From Vreelandella subglaciescola (GTDB taxonomy: Bacteria > Pseudomonadota > Gammaproteobacteria > Pseudomonadales > Halomonadaceae), in assembly GCF_900142895.1 (NCBI RefSeq), contig NZ_LT670847.1, positions 434,001 to 498,000 of the forward strand: a DNA stretch of 64,000 nucleotides, in the 5' to 3' direction. The notes below the pieces were generated by a model that did no database searches, was not told where the DNA came from, and worked only from the letters and a program-made list of their open reading frames with translations. Both the position numbers and the translations under genes were made by a program. This document shows positions 1 through 9,239 of the stretch, piece by piece. Within the stretch, counting starts at the first letter, position 1, and each line of letters opens with the position of its first letter.

Positions 1-641
1 ACGAAGGCCACGAGGTTTACATCGCCGAGCACACCCAGCTGGGCGCTTACGCCTGCCGCATTCTGGTGCCGGGCTTCTCGGATATTTATCTGCCCGACGA
101 ACTGAAATGGCACAACAACAACCAGGCACTGCCCCACCGCAACACGTTGTTTACCCTGGCGGAAGCCGGCACGGATGCCTGGCAGGCACTTTTGGACACG
201 CTTGAAGACGACAACGTCAACGACCAGATGAGCGTGCTGGAATGGGCCGGCATTGTCGGTGATCCGAACACGGCCTGGGAGCGGCTGCGCGTGGGCGAGC
301 TGAAACTCTGGCTACTGCTGGCACTCGGCGAGCACGACGCGGCCTTTGAGCAGCTTGAAATGGTACGCGCCTCGGGCAATCTGGTAGAGGAAGACACCCA
401 GCGCTTTAACGCGCTGGCAAGCGTGCTGGAGCTGTGGGTCGCCGGCGAAGCGCTCGACGACTACGCCCGCGCGCTCAGCTTCTATCACGGTGAAGCCTTT
501 GCCGAAGCCCGAGCGCTTGCCGGCGGTGAAACGCACTTCCCGGGGCTTGATGCCATGAACCCGGACGCGCCGACCGTCGGCCACAAACGCCTGCTGGAAG
601 CCTACGCCAAGGTATTGAACGGCCAGCTGCGCGCTGGTTAA
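1..641 (+). CDS. ycaO: YcaO family protein, C-terminal part (cut by window edge)
   Basis: The reading frame is open from base 3 and runs to a TAA at 639-641, so only about the last 212 residues are present. The stretch ACRILVPGFSDIY, followed by a region rich in helices and acidic residues, matches the C-terminal part of E. coli YcaO as I recall it. YcaO is an ATP-grasp-like protein reported to help RimO methylthiolate ribosomal protein S12. The ATP-binding core lies outside the window. An internal GTG at 66 is not the start, because conserved sequence continues upstream of it. The gene converges on rsuA and the two stops overlap by four bases. I am fairly sure of the family; the exact role is taken from E. 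coli. Confidence 0.85.
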   Translation, partial: EGHEVYIAEHTQLGAYACRILVPGFSDIYLPDELKWHNNNQALPHRNTLFTLAEAGTDAWQALLDTLEDDNVNDQMSVLEWAGIVGDPNTAWERLRVGELKLWLLLALGEHDAAFEQLEMVRASGNLVEEDTQRFNALASVLELWVAGEALDDYARALSFYHGEAFAEARALAGGETHFPGLDAMNPDAPTVGHKRLLEAYAKVLNGQLRAG

Positions 642-1360
642 AAAAGCGCGATTTCTTCTGCGGAAAGCTCCCGCCACTCGCCGGGAGCCAGGCTGTCGTC
701 CAGCGCCAGCGGGCCGATGGACTCACGGTGCAGAGCAGTCACGCGGTTGCCCAGCGCGCCGAACATGCGCTTCACCTGATGGTAGCGGCCTTCGGTAATC
801 GCAAGCTCGGCCTCACGCGGGCCGAGCATCCGCAGCGTCGCCGGTTGGGTCGGCGTGTCATCGTCCTCAAGCCACAGACCTTCGGCCATCCGGGCTATCG
901 CCCAGGTGGCCGCTTCCCCTTCCAGCGGGTCGGCAAGCGTCGCGCGGTAGACTTTATCGCAGCGGCGTTTGGGCGAGGTAATACGGTGCAACCACTGGCC
1001 GTCGTCGGTCATCAGCAGCAGTCCTGTGGTATCGACATCCAGACGCCCCACCGGCTGCAGCCGTTCCACCTTGGGCACGTCGAGCAGGTCGATCGCGCGC
1101 GTATACAGCCCGCGCCGCGCCGAGCATTCCACCTCCAACGGCTTGTGCAGCATGATGTAGCGCATGCCGACCAGCGCCAGCGTCTCGTCCCCCCACATCA
1201 CCGCGTCTTCATCGGGATCGATTTGCGTCGCGCTCTGTTTGACCAACTTGCCGTTCAGCAGCACTTCACCGCTTTTCAGCGCGCGCTTGGCCAGACTGCG
1301 CGTCAGCGGTGTGGTTTCGCTTAAAAAACGGTCAAGGCGCATGGTGGCGGGTTTACTCAT
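638..1360 (-). CDS. rsuA: 16S rRNA pseudouridine(516) synthase RsuA
   Basis: This 240-residue protein has the RsuA/RluB layout. An N-terminal S4 RNA-binding domain covers roughly residues 7-60. The synthase domain follows, with the signature GRLDVDTTGLLLMTDDG near residues 102-118, in which the first Asp is the expected catalytic residue. RsuA converts U516 of 16S rRNA to pseudouridine; RluE and RluB are relatives, but the length and the S4 domain favour RsuA. The start ATG at 1360 has only a weak purine-rich site upstream. The leader contains a perfect 13-base direct repeat shared with the end of yafV. The gene lies 47 bases downstream of yafV on the same strand. Confidence 0.88.
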   Translation of the reverse strand: MSKPATMRLDRFLSETTPLTRSLAKRALKSGEVLLNGKLVKQSATQIDPDEDAVMWGDETLALVGMRYIMLHKPLEVECSARRGLYTRAIDLLDVPKVERLQPVGRLDVDTTGLLLMTDDGQWLHRITSPKRRCDKVYRATLADPLEGEAATWAIARMAEGLWLEDDDTPTQPATLRMLGPREAELAITEGRYHQVKRMFGALGNRVTALHRESIGPLALDDSLAPGEWRELSAEEIALF

Positions 1361-1383
1361 AAAAAGGGGGTCTCATCAACTGT

Positions 1384-1412
1384 TTCAGGTATCAAGATCT
1401 TCAGGTATCAAG
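1384..1412. repeat. Perfect 13-base direct repeat between yafV and rsuA
   Basis: TTCAGGTATCAAG occurs at 1384-1396 and again at 1400-1412, a period of 16 bases. The second copy covers the yafV stop codon; the first lies in the rsuA leader. Confidence 0.85.
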
Positions 1413-2238
1413 GTCGGGCGTTGTCTGGCTCGGCATCGGGCAATAGCTGGTAGCGGTCGGCGTCCTGCCAGGCGGGAAATTTTTCCCGGAATGCCTTCAG
1501 CGCCTCGGTGTCGAGCGTGCCGGTTTGGATAAAGGCCGCGTCAGCCGGCGGGTCGATCAGCGGCTCGCCCTTGAAATCGACCAGCATGGAGTCGCCGCTA
1601 TGGGCCAGACCGTTGGCATTTTCGCCGACCCGGTTAACGCCGATCACATAGCTTAAATTTTCAATCGCGCGCGCCTGAAGCAAGGTACGCCAAGCGTGGC
1701 GGCGCGGAGCCGGCCAGTTGGCCACGCACAGCAAGGCATCATACTCGAAGTGCTCGCCGGCGGCCGGTTGCTGGCGCAGCCACACCGGAAAGCGCAGATC
1801 GTAGCAGACGCTAAGCAATAGGCGCACGCCTTTGTACTCAATCACCGGGCGCTCACTGCCCGCCGCGTAGCGTTCGTGCTCGCCGGCCATACGAAACAGG
1901 TGGCGCTTGTCGTACAGGATCAGCTCACCGTCGGGCTGGGCCCACACCAGGCGATTGTAATGGCGGCCGTTGTCTTCGACGGCAATGCTTCCGGTCATCA
2001 CACAGCCGCGGGTTTCGGCCTGATGGCAAAGCCAGGCGACGCTTTCGCTCTGGGCCATGGGCTGAGCCATCTCGCGGGAGTTCATGGTGAAGCCGGTGGC
2101 AAACATCTCCGGCAGCACGATTACGTCGGTATCGTGCCCGCCCAGTTCACCCAGCTTTTCTTCCAAGTGCCGGTGATTGGCGGCGGGATCTTCCCAGCGC
2201 AGATCGCACTGTACGAGGCTGACTTTTAGCTGACTCAT
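1408..2238 (-). CDS. yafV: Omega-amidase, nitrilase/CN hydrolase family (YafV-like)
   Basis: The 276-residue protein belongs to the nitrilase superfamily. The catalytic triad is visible: Glu in VIVLPEMFATGF, Lys in YDKRHLFRMAGEHE and Cys in LLSVCYDLRFP. The HLF-x-MAGEHE pattern is typical of omega-amidases such as E. coli YafV and mammalian Nit2, which hydrolyse alpha-ketoglutaramate or alpha-ketosuccinamate in glutamine or methionine salvage. I start at the ATG at 2238 because MSQLKVSLVQ begins the fold. The same frame stays open upstream to 2415, but that extension falls inside a repeat-like element and is unlikely to be translated. The substrate is inferred from the family. Confidence 0.85.
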   Translation of the reverse strand: MSQLKVSLVQCDLRWEDPAANHRHLEEKLGELGGHDTDVIVLPEMFATGFTMNSREMAQPMAQSESVAWLCHQAETRGCVMTGSIAVEDNGRHYNRLVWAQPDGELILYDKRHLFRMAGEHERYAAGSERPVIEYKGVRLLLSVCYDLRFPVWLRQQPAAGEHFEYDALLCVANWPAPRRHAWRTLLQARAIENLSYVIGVNRVGENANGLAHSGDSMLVDFKGEPLIDPPADAAFIQTGTLDTEALKAFREKFPAWQDADRYQLLPDAEPDNARP

Positions 2239-2269
2239 CGTGTTTGCATCCCTCATATCAGGACAATGT

Positions 2270-2425
2270 GATAGATTAGGCTGTGTCCGAAAAGTGCCTG
2301 CGCTTGTCCATACGGTGTTAAAAACCAGCTCAAAATGCCCATTTACACATTGTAAACTACGCTTTTTCGCTGTTTTTTGCCTTGTCTGGTCTACGCTCGA
2401 CAATTCTTCGTACAAACCCTAGCAC
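2270..2425. repeat. Repeat-like element between yafV and rarD
   Basis: This block is much more A+T rich than its surroundings. It stays open on both strands and joins in frame to yafV on the minus strand. It includes the inverted repeat TTTACA-CAT-TGTAAA. Its minus-strand reading (containing SSVDQTRQKTAKKRSLQCVN) resembles short fragments I recall at many intergenic places in Halomonas genomes, which suggests a dispersed repeat and not a gene. There is no second copy in this window, so the repeat status is an inference from memory. Confidence 0.45.
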
Positions 2426-2528
2426 CGTTACCCAGTGCTTTTACCCAGCGTGTTATTCCCTGCGTCTTCTTCAGACACTTTTTTCTGCGTCTTTGATCTG
2501 CCGACACTCTCTCCCTAGCGAGGCCACC

Positions 2529-3425
2529 ATGTCCAGCCATTCTGTCCGCGATCCCGAAGCTGCCAAAGGCGTCGGCTTCGGGCTTATTGCCTACCTCACC
2601 TGGGGCTGCTTCCCGCTTTTCTTTGCGCTGTTTGACGGCGTGCCGGCGTTTGAGATTGTGCTGCACCGGATACTCTGGTCGTGTTTGTTTCTGGCCGGGC
2701 TGATTACCCTGATGCGGCGCTGGGCACCGGTCGCGGAAGCCTTGCGCTACCCCAAACGACTGGGACGCGTGCTGGCTTGCGCTGTACTGATCGGCCTTAA
2801 CTGGGGCATTTACATCTACGCGGTAGAAACCCAGCACGTTTTACAGGCCAGTCTGGGCTATTTTCTGACACCGCTGGTGAACGTGGCGCTGGGCGTTATC
2901 GTACTGCGCGAAACCATGGTAAAGGCCCAGCTGGTGGCGCTGGGGCTGGCTACCGTGGGAATTGGCATGCAGTTTTTTCTGCTCAACGAGCTGCCGTGGC
3001 TGAGCCTGATGCTGGCTTTTTCCTTCGGTACCTACGGGCTGTTTCGCAAGCAGGTGCCGCTTGACGGTTTGTCGGGGCTGTTCGTGGAGACGCTGTTGCT
3101 GCTGCCGCTGGCGCTGCTGGTCTTTGCCTGGCTAAGTGCCCAGGGGCTGTCGCACTTTGCCGACACCCCCAAGGCAACCGGGCTGCTGATTGCCGCCGGC
3201 GTGATCACGGCCCTGCCGCTGCTGGCGTTTGCCGGCGCGGCACGGCGGCTGCGTCTGGCCACGCTGGGATTTCTGATGTACATCAACCCGAGCATTCAGT
3301 TCCTGATCGCGCTGCTGGTGTTTCACGAGCCGTTAAGCACGGTACAGCTGGGCACCTTCGGGCTGATCTGGGTCGGGCTGGGGGTGTATTCCTGGTCAGC
3401 TTGGCAGCAATCACACGCGCGCTAG
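2529..3425 (+). CDS. rarD: EamA-family permease RarD
   Basis: A 298-residue membrane protein of the drug/metabolite transporter superfamily with about ten hydrophobic segments in two EamA repeats. The opening [19 protein letters not shown] and the later [12 protein letters not shown] are typical of RarD, which is annotated as a chloramphenicol-sensitivity permease of unproven substrate. The start is the ATG at 2529, preceded by GCGAGG. The frame is open upstream to 2382, but that part lies in the repeat-like element and does not resemble the family. The 3' end overlaps the oppositely oriented chemoreceptor gene by 15 bases. Confidence 0.88.
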   Translation: MSSHSVRDPEAAKGVGFGLIAYLTWGCFPLFFALFDGVPAFEIVLHRILWSCLFLAGLITLMRRWAPVAEALRYPKRLGRVLACAVLIGLNWGIYIYAVETQHVLQASLGYFLTPLVNVALGVIVLRETMVKAQLVALGLATVGIGMQFFLLNELPWLSLMLAFSFGTYGLFRKQVPLDGLSGLFVETLLLLPLALLVFAWLSAQGLSHFADTPKATGLLIAAGVITALPLLAFAGAARRLRLATLGFLMYINPSIQFLIALLVFHEPLSTVQLGTFGLIWVGLGVYSWSAWQQSHAR

Positions 3426-5069
3426 CTGGCCGCCGTCCGGTAGCGCCGCCGTTCCTGACCGGCGCTGTGGTTCAGGCGTAGTAGCTACCGGCGCTTTCTC
3501 CGGCTGATAGCCGATACGAAACCCGCCCCAGTGTTTGCCGTTAACGTATATCGGCACGGACAGATCGTGCATGATCTCGCCGGTATCACGCTTATAGGTT
3601 TGCAGCAGCAGCGGTTTTTCATGGGCGCCGCAGCGGCTGCCGGTAGGGTCGTCAAAAATGCGTTTGCTGCGGCAAAACGCCAGGTCGTGCTCGTAATCGC
3701 CGGTGGGCGTGCGGCTGACGGCCTTGTTGTGCGTCGGCACATAGCCGCGACGGTCACAGGCGATGGCATAGCTTAGCCCCAGCGCTTCCAACATGGGCTC
3801 TTGCAGCGCCGGCAGATAGCGATCGGTAAAGTCATCAAAGGCGGTTTTATACAGCGGCGGCCGAGTGTGGGAGAGCTGTTCGTAACGCGCAGTAAAAAGC
3901 CCCGCTTCCTTCAGCTCGCCACGGCTTAAGGCTTTTTCCAACAGCGTGCCAATACGATTGGCGGTTTGCCGTGCCTCGGCAAAGACGGCCTGATGCCGGC
4001 CGTTCAGCCGCTGCTGGGCCAGTTCTGCATCGACACCTTCAGCGGCCTCCATCAGCGCGCGAGCCTGCTCGGCCAGGTCGTGCATATTGCGATTGCCCTC
4101 GTCCACATCGTCTTCCAGCTGACGCAGGCTGACCGCTACGGTCTGGCTATGTCGCTGCGTGCTTTCCATGGCCTCGGCCACACTTTTGATTTCATGGTGC
4201 ACGTTCTCCACGTCATCGGTCATCTTGCCCAGGCGCGTACCCACCAGCTGAATACCGGCGGCGCGTTCACTGACACGGCCCATCAGGTGGCTCATGGTAT
4301 CCACCACGCTTTGTCCGCTGTGGCTGATATCCTTGACCAGCTCATCCACACTTTGGGTGGCAGTGGACGTTTTCAGCGCCAGGCTGCGCACCTCTCCTGC
4401 AACCACGGCAAAGCCGCGCCCGTGCTCTCCTGCCCTTGCCGCCTCGATGGAAGCATTAAGCGAGAGTAGATGGGTTTGTTCGGCAATATCTTCGATCATC
4501 GAGGTGACGCTTCTGACCCGCTCGATCTTGTCATTCAGCGTACCCAGCATTTCCAGCGCCTGGCCTGAGCGATCCGAGACGTCGGTCATTTCCTGAATGA
4601 TGGCATCCAATTCTGCGCGGTTTTCATGGCTTTCACTGCGCGCGTGTTCGGCCAGTGAGGCGACCTGCGCCGCGCTGCTCGTCACCTGGGTGATCGCCGT
4701 ATTGATCGCCGCCATGCTGGCGGACGCCTCTCGAGCCATGGCTTCCTGGTTGTCCAGACGATGATCCATGAGATCGGCGTAGTGTGACACTTCGGCCGAA
4801 GCAATTGCCGTGCTGCTGGCTCGCCCCATCAACCGGTAGGCCATCCCCCGCAGAGAGCGGTAATCGCGCATCGGCCAGAGCCATGATGATGCTTTGTCCA
4901 GCGCGTCACGGTCGCCGTAGTACACGCCCAGCACGCCGCTGAAGACCAGCGCTGCCCCGCCAAGGGCGGCACAGAAAAGCCCCGGATAGACCCAGAGGCC
5001 GCCGACCCCTACCAGGCCGACGGAAACCGCCAGCAGCCCTGATGCCGCCAGAATGGAAATGAAGCGCAT
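3411..5069 (-). CDS. Methyl-accepting chemotaxis protein with C-terminal ligand domain
   Basis: The 552-residue protein begins with two closely spaced membrane segments (about residues 4-25 and 28-50) with almost no periplasmic loop between them. The coiled-coil signalling domain follows, with the conserved hairpin tip [19 protein letters not shown] near residues 200-220 that contacts CheA and CheW. After the signalling domain comes a globular region (about 350-535) ending in [13 protein letters not shown], a motif seen in Cache/PAS-like domains placed at the C-terminus of some chemoreceptors. Sensing is therefore probably cytoplasmic. I cannot name the ligand. No chemotaxis genes are nearby, so this is an orphan receptor. 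Confidence 0.88.
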   Translation of the reverse strand: MRFISILAASGLLAVSVGLVGVGGLWVYPGLFCAALGGAALVFSGVLGVYYGDRDALDKASSWLWPMRDYRSLRGMAYRLMGRASSTAIASAEVSHYADLMDHRLDNQEAMAREASASMAAINTAITQVTSSAAQVASLAEHARSESHENRAELDAIIQEMTDVSDRSGQALEMLGTLNDKIERVRSVTSMIEDIAEQTHLLSLNASIEAARAGEHGRGFAVVAGEVRSLALKTSTATQSVDELVKDISHSGQSVVDTMSHLMGRVSERAAGIQLVGTRLGKMTDDVENVHHEIKSVAEAMESTQRHSQTVAVSLRQLEDDVDEGNRNMHDLAEQARALMEAAEGVDAELAQQRLNGRHQAVFAEARQTANRIGTLLEKALSRGELKEAGLFTARYEQLSHTRPPLYKTAFDDFTDRYLPALQEPMLEALGLSYAIACDRRGYVPTHNKAVSRTPTGDYEHDLAFCRSKRIFDDPTGSRCGAHEKPLLLQTYKRDTGEIMHDLSVPIYVNGKHWGGFRIGYQPEKAPVATTPEPQRRSGTAALPDGGQLARV

Positions 5070-5217
5070 GATTATTGTTCTCTATGCTGATGGAAACGGC
5101 GGGCTTGTACGGGATTCGTTTGGCCACGACATCCGTACAACACGGCTCCGCGTTAGGCGTAATAACGGGAGCCTCGCCCCCGTCAGCAAGCGTAGCCGTT
5201 CAACAGCATTAAAGAAC

Positions 5218-5245
5218 TAGCACTTTGGAATTAACACTTTGGGAG
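5218..5245. repeat. Imperfect 14-base tandem repeat between metY and the chemoreceptor gene
   Basis: TAGCACTTTGGAAT at 5218-5231 is followed directly by TAACACTTTGGGAG at 5232-5245, with 11 of 14 positions identical. It lies just downstream of the metY stop, within the 189-base spacer. I see nothing else convincing in that spacer. Confidence 0.6.
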
Positions 5246-5258
5246 AACGAGCGCCTTC

Positions 5259-6539
5259 TCAAGACTGACTTTGGCTTGCCACCAGCGCCTGATCAATATC
5301 CGCAATGATATCGTCGAGATGTTCGATACCCATGGATAAACGCACCATATCCGGCGTCACCCCGGCGTTTTTCAGCTCTTGCTCATTCAGCTGGCGGTGC
5401 GTGGTCGCCGCGGGAATCGACGAGCAGCTCTTGGCATCCCCGATATTGACCAGCCGCAGGATCAGCCCTAACGCATCGTAAAAACGTTCGGCCGCGGCCT
5501 GGCCGCCTTTCACCCCGAAGCTTAAAATGCCCGAGGCCTGCCCGTTCATGTAGCGCTGCGCCAGCGCGTGGTCAGGGTGGCTTTCAAGGCCGGCGTAATG
5601 CACCCAGCTGACCTGCGGGTGAGATTCCAGATGACGGGCAACCGCTTGGGTATTGGCGCAGATACGCTCGATGCGCAGGGAGAGCGTTTCCAGCCCCTGA
5701 AGCAGGTTCCACGCCGCCTGGGCAGACAGCGCCGCGCCCATGTTGCGCAGCGGCACCACCCGGGCACGGGTAATAAAGGCCGCCTCGCCCACGTCACGGG
5801 TGTAGCTGATGCCGTGGTAGGACGCGTCGGGCTCGTTGAGTAGCGGAAAACGGCTGGCATGGGTGGCCCACGGAAACTTGCCGGAATCCACGATCACGCC
5901 GCCAAGCGTGGTGCCATGGCCGCCGATATACTTGGTCGCCGAGTGCACGACAATATCCGCGCCGTGCTCGATCGGACGCCATAAAAACGGCGTCGCCGTG
6001 GTGTTATCCACGATGAGGGGAACACCGTAACGGTGAGCAATCTCCGCAATACGCGCGATATCGACAATGCCGCCCGACGGATTCCCCACACTTTCGCAAA
6101 ACACCGCCTTGGTGCGCCCATCGATAAGCGCTTCGAGATCATCAAACGCCGCTTTATCGGCAAAGCGTACGTCAATGCCCTGGCGCGGCAGCGTATGGGC
6201 AAACAGGTTATAAGTGCCGCCATAAAGCTCGCTGATCGAGACGATGTTGTCGCCCGTCTCGGCAATCGTCTGGATCGCGCAGGTGATCGCGCTCATGCCC
6301 GACGCCACCGTCAGGCCGGCAATGCCTCCTTCAAGGGCGGCCACGCGCTGTTCCAGCACGCCGCAGGTGGGGTTCATGATGCGCGAATAGATGTTGCCTT
6401 CGACCTTGAGGTCAAACAGGTCTGCCGCGTGTTGGGCACTGTCAAAGCTGTAGGACGTGGTCTGGTGGATGGGAACGGCAACGGCGTTTTGACTATCCGG
6501 CGTGTAGCCGTGATGCAGCGCAATGGTTTCGGGTTTCAT
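5259..6539 (-). CDS. metY: O-acetylhomoserine sulfhydrylase (MetY-type, PLP enzyme)
   Basis: A 426-residue member of the Cys/Met metabolism PLP family. The opening [11 protein letters not shown] and the length are typical of O-acetylhomoserine aminocarboxypropyltransferase. This enzyme joins O-acetylhomoserine and sulfide to make homocysteine. The PLP lysine lies in [16 protein letters not shown], and the YSR-x-MNPT motif that grips the cofactor phosphate is present. I use the ATG at 6539 because conserved sequence begins at [12 protein letters not shown]; an in-frame ATG at 6575 adds 12 residues of no family character. The gene diverges from a SulP transporter across about 85 bases, which suggests a shared sulfur function. 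Cystathionine synthase is less likely. Confidence 0.88.
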   Translation of the reverse strand: MKPETIALHHGYTPDSQNAVAVPIHQTTSYSFDSAQHAADLFDLKVEGNIYSRIMNPTCGVLEQRVAALEGGIAGLTVASGMSAITCAIQTIAETGDNIVSISELYGGTYNLFAHTLPRQGIDVRFADKAAFDDLEALIDGRTKAVFCESVGNPSGGIVDIARIAEIAHRYGVPLIVDNTTATPFLWRPIEHGADIVVHSATKYIGGHGTTLGGVIVDSGKFPWATHASRFPLLNEPDASYHGISYTRDVGEAAFITRARVVPLRNMGAALSAQAAWNLLQGLETLSLRIERICANTQAVARHLESHPQVSWVHYAGLESHPDHALAQRYMNGQASGILSFGVKGGQAAAERFYDALGLILRLVNIGDAKSCSSIPAATTHRQLNEQELKNAGVTPDMVRLSMGIEHLDDIIADIDQALVASQSQS

Positions 6540-6624
6540 GGTGGCTCCCAAAGAATGGTGGGGTGACATGATCAATGCTAATCAACCCTCAACCTTTAGG
6601 CCAATATCGTTTAGGCTGAGCGCT

Positions 6625-8379
6625 ATGACACCCCGTGGCCACGCTTTTATCATGCTGAAACGCTACTTCCCCATTTTTTCCTGGCTGCCTCACTATCAGG
6701 CACGGCTTTTTGGCGCCGACCTGCTGGCCGGCCTGATCGTTACCGTGATGGTGATTCCGCAGTCGCTGGCCTACGCGCTGCTGGCCGGGCTGCCGGCGGT
6801 GGTCGGCCTGTATGCGAGCATTCTGCCCCAGCTGCTGTATAGCGTATTCGGCACCAGCCGGACGCTGGCCGTGGGGCCCGTGGCCATTGTCGCGCTGATG
6901 ACCGGGGCGGCGCTAAGCAACATTGCCGCCCCCGGCAGCGCCGAATACATCGAAGCGGCGCTGGTCCTCTCGCTGCTTTCCGGCGGCATTCTGGTGCTGA
7001 TGGGCGCGTTGCGAATGGGCTTTTTCAGCAACTTTTTGAGTCATCCGGTGATCTCCGGTTTTCTGACCGCCTCGGGCATTCTGATCGCCGCCAGCCAGTT
7101 CGGTGGCCTACTGGGCGTGGAAAGCGGCGGTTTTACCCTGTTTGAACGCCTTGCAACGCTGTGGGTCAACCTGCCCAACTTTAACCCGGCGACTCTGCTG
7201 ATGAGCCTTGGCGTACTCGCCTTTCTGGTGTGGGTCCGCCGCTACGGCAACGCCAGCCTGAAGCGGCTGGGGCTGCCCCACGGCGCGGCTGATTTGCTCG
7301 CCCGGGCGGGGCCGATACTCGCCGTGGTGGTCACCACGCTGGTCACCTGGCTGTGGCAGCTGCAGGATCAGGGCGTCGCCGTTGTCGGCACGATTCCCAG
7401 TGGCCTGCCACCGCTGAGCCTGCCCTGGCCCGACGCTTCGCTGTGGCACACCCTGCTAGTGCCGGCGCTGTTGATCAGCCTGGTGGGGTTTGTCGAGTCG
7501 GTCTCCATGGGGCAGATGCTCGCCGCCAAGCGCCGCCAGCGTATCTCGCCCAATCAAGAGCTGATCGGGCTGGGAGTGGCAAACCTGGCCGCCGGCGTAT
7601 CCAGCGCCATGCCGGTCACCGGCGGGCTGTCGCGCACGGTGGCCAATTACCATGCCGGTGCACAAACGCCGGCCGCCGGCGCCTTTGCCGCGCTGGGTAT
7701 TGGCGTGGTGACCTATACGCTGACCGACTGGCTGTATTATCTGCCTATTGCCACGCTGGCGGCGTTTATCACGGTCTCGATCCTGACACTTGTCGATATT
7801 CCCACGCTGCGCGCCACCTGGCGCTACTCACGCAGCGATTTTGCCGCGCTGGCCATGACCATTGCTTTAACACTGGGGGAAGGTATCGAGGCCGGCATTA
7901 TTGGCGGTATTACCCTATCGGTGGCGCTGTTTCTCTACCGCACCAGCCGTCCACACAGCGCGTTGATCGGCCGGGTTCCCGATACCGAACATTTTCGCAA
8001 CGTGGTGCGCCACGAGGTAGAAACCGCGCCTCAGGTCGCCCTATTGCGCATTGATGAAAGCCTGTATTTTGCCAACGCGCGCTATCTGGAAGACACGCTG
8101 TATAACCTTGTCGCCAGCCGACCAGCGCTGGAAGACGTGGTGATTGTGTGCTCGGCGGTCAATCTGATCGATGCCTCGGCGCTGGAAAGTCTCGAAGCGA
8201 TCAACGCCCGGCTGAAAGACTCCGGCGTCACCCTCCACCTGGCCGAAGTCAAAGGCCCGGTGATGGACCGACTCAAATGCAGCGACTTTCCCGATCAGCT
8301 CACCGGTCGAATGTTTCTCAGTACCTATGCCGCCTGGCAGGCGCTCAGCCGCCCCGCATCACCGGGCAATAGCGCTTGA
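6625..8379 (+). CDS. SulP family anion permease with STAS domain
   Basis: A SulP transporter of about 584 residues. The N-terminal part has the family motif MVIPQSLAYALLAGLPAVVG and about ten to twelve membrane segments. The C-terminal 110 residues form a cytoplasmic STAS domain (ALLRIDESLYFANARYLE, then CSAVNLIDASALESL). SulP proteins carry sulfate, bicarbonate or other anions, usually with Na+ or H+. Sulfate is the likelier cargo here because metY is the divergent neighbour, but this is inference. The start is uncertain: ATG 6625 has a GAG upstream, while ATG 6652 (MLKRYFPIFSWLP) begins the conserved sequence. The longer frame to 6523 overlaps metY and is unlikely. Confidence 0.87.
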   Translation: MTPRGHAFIMLKRYFPIFSWLPHYQARLFGADLLAGLIVTVMVIPQSLAYALLAGLPAVVGLYASILPQLLYSVFGTSRTLAVGPVAIVALMTGAALSNIAAPGSAEYIEAALVLSLLSGGILVLMGALRMGFFSNFLSHPVISGFLTASGILIAASQFGGLLGVESGGFTLFERLATLWVNLPNFNPATLLMSLGVLAFLVWVRRYGNASLKRLGLPHGAADLLARAGPILAVVVTTLVTWLWQLQDQGVAVVGTIPSGLPPLSLPWPDASLWHTLLVPALLISLVGFVESVSMGQMLAAKRRQRISPNQELIGLGVANLAAGVSSAMPVTGGLSRTVANYHAGAQTPAAGAFAALGIGVVTYTLTDWLYYLPIATLAAFITVSILTLVDIPTLRATWRYSRSDFAALAMTIALTLGEGIEAGIIGGITLSVALFLYRTSRPHSALIGRVPDTEHFRNVVRHEVETAPQVALLRIDESLYFANARYLEDTLYNLVASRPALEDVVIVCSAVNLIDASALESLEAINARLKDSGVTLHLAEVKGPVMDRLKCSDFPDQLTGRMFLSTYAAWQALSRPASPGNSA

Positions 8380-8477
8380 TGATCCGGTTTTATAAGGCGT
8401 AAAGCAGGAAATCAAAAACTGGTTGGGAAAACATGTGAGATAACGGTATAAAATTAAAGTATAAAGTGCTTTGAACG

Positions 8478-9239
8478 TTATCGCCGCACTAGCTGCCGCT
8501 GCCAGGCATCAAACAGGCTATCTACGCTTAGCGCCAGCAGCGCAATAATCACGGCGCCCTGCACGATATAAGCGGTATTACCGTTCACAATACCGGCGAT
8601 AATCGGGTCGCCCAGGTTACTCGCTCCCACGGTGGCACCCAATGCGGCAGTGGCAATATTGATGGTAATCGAGGTACGCACTCCGGCGAGAATCACGGGC
8701 GCAGCCAGCGGCAGCTCAACGCGGTAAAGCCGCTGCCGGCCGGTCATCCCCATTCCCCGAGCGGCGGACACCACGGACGCATCCACGCCCTGAAGGCCCG
8801 CCAGCGTATTGCGTACAACCGGCAGCAGGCCGTAAAGCACCAGCGCGACGATAATTGGCAAGGTGCCAAACCCCAGCGCCGGCACCGCTAGCGCCAGCAC
8901 CGCCACCGGCGGAAACGTTTGCCCCAGCGAGGCGCACTGGCCCACCAGCGGCAGAAAATCCCGCCCCCACGGCCGCGTTACGGCGATACCGGCGGCAATC
9001 CCCACGCTCACGGTCACCGCCGCCGCCACGCCAACCGTTAGTGCATGGCGCCACAGCAGCGTTGAAAACGCCGCGCGCTGGTAGATCACCTGGCGAGCAT
9101 CCGGCGCCAGCCACTTAAGCGCTGGTTCAGCCAGCGGCATGGCCCACACCGCCAGTCCCAGCAGCAACAGCCAGACACCCGGCATCAGCCAGCGTGCCGG
9201 ATGAGCGACGCCGGTCAGGCGCTGAGCATCAGGATTCAC
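8478..9239 (-). CDS. yehW: Osmoprotectant ABC transporter permease YehW-like
   Basis: A 253-residue inner-membrane permease of the BPD/OpuCB type with about five to six hydrophobic segments. The EAA-like loop reads AARGMGMTGRQRLYRVELP, which docks on the ATPase. It is the last gene of an osmF-yehY-yehX-yehW operon in the same order as E. coli yehZYXW. I chose the GTG at 9239 because AGGAG lies seven bases upstream, inside the end of yehX. An ATG at 9260 in the same frame lacks such a site. The start overlaps the yehX stop by 11 bases, which implies coupled translation. Glycine betaine is the expected substrate, from the family. Confidence 0.87.
   Translation of the reverse strand: MNPDAQRLTGVAHPARWLMPGVWLLLLGLAVWAMPLAEPALKWLAPDARQVIYQRAAFSTLLWRHALTVGVAAAVTVSVGIAAGIAVTRPWGRDFLPLVGQCASLGQTFPPVAVLALAVPALGFGTLPIIVALVLYGLLPVVRNTLAGLQGVDASVVSAARGMGMTGRQRLYRVELPLAAPVILAGVRTSITINIATAALGATVGASNLGDPIIAGIVNGNTAYIVQGAVIIALLALSVDSLFDAWQRQLVRR

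Noticed and set aside
2240..2422. 60-residue plus-strand frame upstream of rarD
   Set aside because: It lies in the repeat-like element, has no ribosome site and no known family.
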